From Hyphomicrobium sp. ghe19 (GTDB lineage Bacteria > Pseudomonadota > Alphaproteobacteria > Rhizobiales > Hyphomicrobiaceae), in contig NZ_LR743509.1 of the NCBI RefSeq assembly GCF_902712875.1, positions 2,308,001 to 2,372,000 on the forward strand: a stretch of 64,000 bases of DNA. Direction: 5' to 3'. A program made the position numbers and the translations under genes. Below the pieces are notes generated by a model. The model saw only the letters and a program-made list of their open reading frames with translations. It was not told the DNA's origin and made no database searches. Shown here piece after piece: positions 60,405-64,000 of the stretch (positions are counted from its first letter, which is position 1; each line of letters begins with the position of its first letter).

Positions 60405-61834
60405 AAGGCCTCAACGATAGACTCGCGAAGAAGTGGATTCTGCTCAGCCCAAGGCTGCTGCCATTCGCGGATGCGGCCACCACCGAGTTGCCGCTGCCAA
60501 GGCTGCTCCGTCTCTCGCTGTTCCAGGTCACCGTCGGCATGGCGCTGGTGTTGCTCAACGGAACGCTGAACCGCGTGATGATCATCGAGCTCGGCGTCCC
60601 GAGTTGGCTCGTCGCGCTCATGATCTCGCTGCCGCTTATCTTCGCGCCATTCCGCGCGCTGATCGGCTTTCGCTCCGATACCCATCGCTCTCTGCTCGGA
60701 TGGCGGCGCGTGCCGTACATCTGGTTCGGCACCCTGCTCCAGTTCGGCGGTTTGGCGATCATGCCGTTCGCGCTGATCATCTTGTCAGGGGATTCGAATG
60801 GTCCGGTATGGGCCGGACATGTGGCGTGTGGGTTGGCCTTCCTGCTGGTCGGCGCGGGGCTCCACACGACGCAGACCGCGGGTCTAGCCCTCGCCACCGA
60901 TCTCGCGCCTGAAGCATCTCGCCCGCGCGTCGTTGCCTTTCTCTACGTGATGTTGCTCGTTGGCATGGTGGTAAGTGGGATCGCGTTCGGGCGCCTGCTC
61001 ACGCAATTCAGCGAAATCCGTCTCATCCAGATCATCCAAGGAACTGCGGTTCTGACGATGGTGCTCAACATCATCGCGCTCTGGAAGCAGGAAGTTCGAG
61101 ATCCCTCACGAACGGCAAGTGACATCGAACACCCGACGTTCCTCCAATCATGGCGCGCCTTCCATATGGGCGGAAGATCGAGCCGCATTCTTCTCGCGGT
61201 CGGACTGGGAACAGCCGGCTTCAGTATGCAGGACATCTTGCTCGAGCCCTACGGCGGCGAAGTCTTGCACCTCTCCGTCGGCGCAACAACTGCGTTGACG
61301 GCTTTGCTGGCTTCGGGAACGCTCGGCGCCTTTGCGATTGCCTCTCACACTCTGCAGCGCGGCGCCGATCCATATCGTCTCGCAGGTTACGGCGCGCTTG
61401 CCGGTGTCGTAGCATTTTCTGCCGTCATTTTTTCGGCCCCCTTTGACTCGCCAACTCTGTTCCGCATCGGCACGACTTGCATCGGTTTTGGCGGCGGGCT
61501 CTTCGCAATCGGCACACTGACAGGCGCGATGACGCTCGCCGAATGCGACTCGCGAGGTTTGGCACTTGGCGTGTGGGGGGCCGTGCAGGCTTCCGCGGCA
61601 GGGCTCGGAGTCGCACTTGGCGGCGCCATTCGCGATGCCGCAGGAGAACTCGCCTCGCACGGACTACTCGGACCAGCACTGACCGGTCCGGCGGTCGGAT
61701 ACGGCATCGTCTACTATCTGGAAATCATGCTGCTCTTCGTGACCTTGGCCGTTGTCGGACCACTCGTCCGCACTGCGGTTGCTTCTCGGTCGCGCGATCA
61801 ATCGAGTTTCGGTCTAGCAGAGTTCCCTGGCTAG
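60401..61834 (+). CDS. lhaA: LhaA family light-harvesting complex assembly protein
   Basis: This 477-residue membrane protein of the PucC/LhaA (BCD) family has twelve hydrophobic helices and the family elements LPRLLRLSLFQVTVGMALVL, IGFRSDTHRSLLGWRRVPYI and SMQDILLEPYGGEVLHLSVG. LhaA assists assembly of the core antenna around the reaction centre. It lies between bchM and puhA as in Rhodobacter orf1696. Confidence 0.93.
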   Translation: MKGLNDRLAKKWILLSPRLLPFADAATTELPLPRLLRLSLFQVTVGMALVLLNGTLNRVMIIELGVPSWLVALMISLPLIFAPFRALIGFRSDTHRSLLGWRRVPYIWFGTLLQFGGLAIMPFALIILSGDSNGPVWAGHVACGLAFLLVGAGLHTTQTAGLALATDLAPEASRPRVVAFLYVMLLVGMVVSGIAFGRLLTQFSEIRLIQIIQGTAVLTMVLNIIALWKQEVRDPSRTASDIEHPTFLQSWRAFHMGGRSSRILLAVGLGTAGFSMQDILLEPYGGEVLHLSVGATTALTALLASGTLGAFAIASHTLQRGADPYRLAGYGALAGVVAFSAVIFSAPFDSPTLFRIGTTCIGFGGGLFAIGTLTGAMTLAECDSRGLALGVWGAVQASAAGLGVALGGAIRDAAGELASHGLLGPALTGPAVGYGIVYYLEIMLLFVTLAVVGPLVRTAVASRSRDQSSFGLAEFPG

Positions 61835-61855
61835 ATTTGCCTTCAGGAGGTTCTA

Positions 61856-62692
61856 ATGAAAGGCGATATCACCCAAGGTATAGATGTGGCGCAGGTCGTC
61901 CTCTACGCATTCTGGGCGTTCTTTGCGTATCTCATCTACTGGCTCCGGCGCGAAGACAAGCGCGAGGGTTATCCTCTCGCATTCGAGCGCCCAGAAACGG
62001 CGCCCTATCTCAATTTTCCGCCGATTCCAAAACCGAAGACATTCGTACTTCCGCACGGCGGGATCGTGCTTGCGCCGCGGCCTAGCGTCGAGCCCGAGAT
62101 ACGCGCGGAGCCTATTGCTGCCTGGCCCGGAGCGCCACTCGAACCCATCGGCGACCCGATGACGTCCGGAGCCGGTCCCGGCGCCTACGCACTGCGCGCC
62201 GACACCCCGGATCTAACACTCGACGGCGTTCCCAAAATCGTTCCGCTTCGCATCGCGAGCGGAGAGCGCCTTGTCACGCACGCCAAGCAAGGCACGGAAA
62301 CGTCGGCACCGGCGACGTCAGGCGAATACAAGCACTTCACACTCGATCCCAACGATCCCGATCCGCGCGGCATGGAAGTTATCTGTGCCGACGGCCTTGT
62401 GGGCGGAATTATTTCGGACGTCTGGATCGACGTCTCCGAAGTGATCATCCGCTACCTCGAGGTTCAGCCGAAAGGCAGCAGCCGTAATGTGCTCCTGCCA
62501 ATAACCTTTACTCGTATCGACGGCCGCAAGGGCACCGTGACGGTCAAGGCCATTCTTTCCTCGCAGCTCGGCGACGCGCCGACGACACGCGATCCCGAGA
62601 AGGTGACTTTCCGCGAGGAAGATCAGATCTGCGCCTATTACGGCGGCGGGCTCCTTTACGCCACGCCGCTCCGGCGGGAGGCTCTGCTGTGA
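61856..62692 (+). CDS. puhA: Photosynthetic reaction centre H subunit
   Basis: The 278-residue product has a short periplasmic N-terminus, one membrane helix (VVLYAFWAFFAYLIYWL, residues about 14-30) and a PRC-barrel cytoplasmic domain, as in all H subunits. AGGAGG lies eight bases before ATG 61856. The acidic loop (EVIIRYLEVQPKGS) near residue 200 includes the glutamate and arginine used in proton delivery to QB. It shares its stop with the puhB start (GTGA). Confidence 0.96.
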   Translation: MKGDITQGIDVAQVVLYAFWAFFAYLIYWLRREDKREGYPLAFERPETAPYLNFPPIPKPKTFVLPHGGIVLAPRPSVEPEIRAEPIAAWPGAPLEPIGDPMTSGAGPGAYALRADTPDLTLDGVPKIVPLRIASGERLVTHAKQGTETSAPATSGEYKHFTLDPNDPDPRGMEVICADGLVGGIISDVWIDVSEVIIRYLEVQPKGSSRNVLLPITFTRIDGRKGTVTVKAILSSQLGDAPTTRDPEKVTFREEDQICAYYGGGLLYATPLRREALL

Positions 62693-63354
62693 GAGAGCAT
62701 GACAACGAGCCTGTTCCGGGCCTGCCGGAAGACCTGCCGCACGGAGAGCGCATTCTTTGGCAAGGCGCACCGTCTTGGTCGGGAATTGCTATCCACGCGC
62801 TGCACATCCGGGCCGTCGCCATCTACCTCACACTGATCGTTCTATGGGGAACGACGTCGGCCATCGCCAATCACCAGGCGACGGTCGACGTGGTGGTCTT
62901 CGCATTCAAGCTCACAGGGCTCGCGCTCACCGCCCTCGCCGCGTTGGTGTTCTTCTCGCGTCTGGTCGCGCGGACCACGCTTTACACGATTACGAACCGC
63001 CGCGTCGTTATGAGGTTCGGCGTCGCATTGCCGATCACGATGAACATCCCCCTGAAAATGGTGCAGTCGGCCGGATTGCACGTCTACCGCAACGGCAGCG
63101 GCGATATCCCGCTCGCCGTCGCCAGCGAAAGACGCCAGTCGCTCGTCGTCCTTTGGCCGCACGTGCGACCGTGGCGAACGACGAAGCCCGAACCAATGCT
63201 GCGCTCGATACCGAAAGCCAATGAGGTCGCGGAGCTATTGAGTTCAGCACTCAAGGCAGCGTCCGTCCGCCCTGAAATCCGGGTGCGTGTGCCGCGTCCC
63301 GCATTAGTCGAAACGAAAGCCGCCGCAACGAGCGGCCAAACCGTGGCTGCGTAG
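62689..63354 (+). CDS. puhB: Reaction-centre assembly protein PuhB
   Basis: The 221-residue product starts at GTG 62689 with an acidic N-terminus, two to three membrane helices (ALHIRAVAIYLTLIVLWGTT, VVVFAFKLTGLALTALAALV) and a PH-like cytoplasmic domain (TLYTITNRRVVMRFGVALPI, NIPLKMVQSAGLHVYRNGSG). PuhB is required for full assembly of the reaction centre in purple bacteria. The puhA-B-C order is conserved. Confidence 0.93.
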   Translation: MREHDNEPVPGLPEDLPHGERILWQGAPSWSGIAIHALHIRAVAIYLTLIVLWGTTSAIANHQATVDVVVFAFKLTGLALTALAALVFFSRLVARTTLYTITNRRVVMRFGVALPITMNIPLKMVQSAGLHVYRNGSGDIPLAVASERRQSLVVLWPHVRPWRTTKPEPMLRSIPKANEVAELLSSALKAASVRPEIRVRVPRPALVETKAAATSGQTVAA

Positions 63355-63365
63355 GGAGACGTGCC

Positions 63366-63827
63366 GTGACTGACGCGACAGCCAGAAGTTTCGTCTTTCC
63401 GCCGGCCCCGCTTATCTATGCGGCTGCACTGGTGCTGAGTGCCCTCGCCGTCGCGAGCGGCGCACGCGTATCGGGCGTCGGGACGACCCATCTCGATTAC
63501 ACAAATCCGCTGGTCAGCCGCGATCTGCTGTTCGACGACGCCTCCGGCGGTTCAATCTTGATCAAGGATGCCCATAGCGGCGAACTGATCGACACAATTG
63601 TTCCCGGCAACGACGGCTTCGTTAGAGCCGTGATGCGGGTTATCGCCCGCGAGCGCCTCATTGCGGGCGGCGCAAAGACAACACCCTTCACCCTGACACG
63701 CTGGGACAATGGCCGCCTCACAATCTCCGATCCGGCGAACGGCAAGAAAACGGAGCTGGTCGGCTTCGGGGCTAGCAACGAACAAGCCTTCGCGAAACTT
63801 CTCCCGAACGTGAGTAGAGAGCCATGA
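63366..63827 (+). CDS. puhC: Photosynthetic complex assembly protein PuhC
   Basis: The 153-residue product starts at GTG behind GTAGGGAGA and has one N-terminal membrane helix (LIYAAALVLSALAVASGARV) with a periplasmic domain (VSRDLLFDDASGGSILIKDA, VPGNDGFVRAVMRVIARERL). PuhC affects reaction-centre/antenna organisation. It overlaps the next start (ATGA). Confidence 0.93.
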   Translation: MTDATARSFVFPPAPLIYAAALVLSALAVASGARVSGVGTTHLDYTNPLVSRDLLFDDASGGSILIKDAHSGELIDTIVPGNDGFVRAVMRVIARERLIAGGAKTTPFTLTRWDNGRLTISDPANGKKTELVGFGASNEQAFAKLLPNVSREP

Positions 63828-64000
63828 TCAGGGAATTTCTCCGAAACCGCGAGACGATCGATGTTCCGTGCACAATCGAGATCGAGAACACGTTCGAAAG
63901 CTTGCATGCGCATGTAAATCTCGACGGCAATCTCGAGATGAACGCCGGCGACGAAGTCCTTGTACATGGCGATCCCGTGCGGGTGCCGTATGGACAGAAA
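63824..64000 (+). CDS. Conserved ORF following puhC, 3' end outside window
   Basis: The frame starts at ATG 63824 overlapping the puhC stop and is open to the window edge (59 codons). The visible part (MIREFLRNRETIDVPCTIEI, then NLEMNAGDEVLVHGDPVRVP) has no signal peptide. A small ORF of unknown function occurs at this place in several photosynthesis clusters before acsF; no function can be assigned here. Confidence 0.65.
   Translation, partial: MIREFLRNRETIDVPCTIEIENTFESLHAHVNLDGNLEMNAGDEVLVHGDPVRVPYGQK

Overview
The window looks like one contiguous stretch of chromosome from a purple photosynthetic alphaproteobacterium, most likely in Hyphomicrobiales (Rhizobiales). The evidence is a canonical bacteriochlorophyll a / reaction-centre block (bchFNBHLM-lhaA-puhABC with ppsR-aerR and bchG-bch2-bchP), dense TGATG/ATGA start-stop overlaps, GC-rich codon use, and a large exopolysaccharide locus of rhizobial type. 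I saw no tRNA, rRNA, CRISPR array, insertion sequence or phage gene.

Region 1 (1-33.9 kb) is a polysaccharide locus. A long leftward run (25.1 kb down to 1) holds a small secreted FecR-like protein, an O-antigen ligase/polymerase-like membrane protein, a priming sugar-phosphate transferase, nucleotide-sugar enzymes (UDP-glucuronate decarboxylase, UDP-glucose 4-epimerase), an asparagine-synthase-type amidotransferase, an ABC-2 exporter pair (Wzm/Wzt with a carbohydrate-binding C-terminus), nine glycosyltransferases, one probable glycosyltransferase-like unknown, a second polymerase-like protein and two acyltransferase-3 proteins. A divergent rightward operon (25.2-31.2 kb) carries a PHP-type tyrosine phosphatase, a Wza-like outer-membrane export lipoprotein, a Wzc/ExoP co-polymerase with tyrosine kinase, a J-domain-like protein and a TPR-like protein of unknown function. 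A second FecR-like paralogue and the GDP-fucose pair (fcl, gmd) close the locus. Parts of both Wzy-type and ABC-type export are present, but no Wzx flippase is visible.

Region 2 (34.2-43.4 kb) is an amine/glutamate module: APC permease, XRE-cupin regulator, a glutamine-synthetase-like ligase plus three proteins that together make a split glutamate-synthase-like enzyme (the gmaS-mgsABC or glnT-glxBCD architecture), and divergently a FAD amine oxidoreductase and a RidA protein. The four-subunit N-methylglutamate dehydrogenase expected in the full methylamine pathway is not in the window. TTGCA-type dyads occur in the two upstream regions, and candidate terminators close three of the transcription units.

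Region 3 (43.4-44.6 kb) is a VWA-domain protein with an XRE repressor of unknown role.

Region 4 (44.6-64 kb) is a photosynthesis gene cluster. Leftward: aerR/ppaA-ppsR-bchG-bch2(pucC-like)-bchP-tspO-small membrane protein. Rightward: bchF-N-B-H-L-M-lhaA-puhA-puhB-puhC and a truncated conserved ORF at the window edge. The aerR/bchF intergenic region and the bchG leader carry PpsR-like TGT-N12-ACA sites that share a longer core sequence, so the cluster probably forms a redox/light-controlled regulon under its own repressor and cobalamin-type antirepressor. The light-independent protochlorophyllide reductase (BchNBL) has all its expected cluster ligands.
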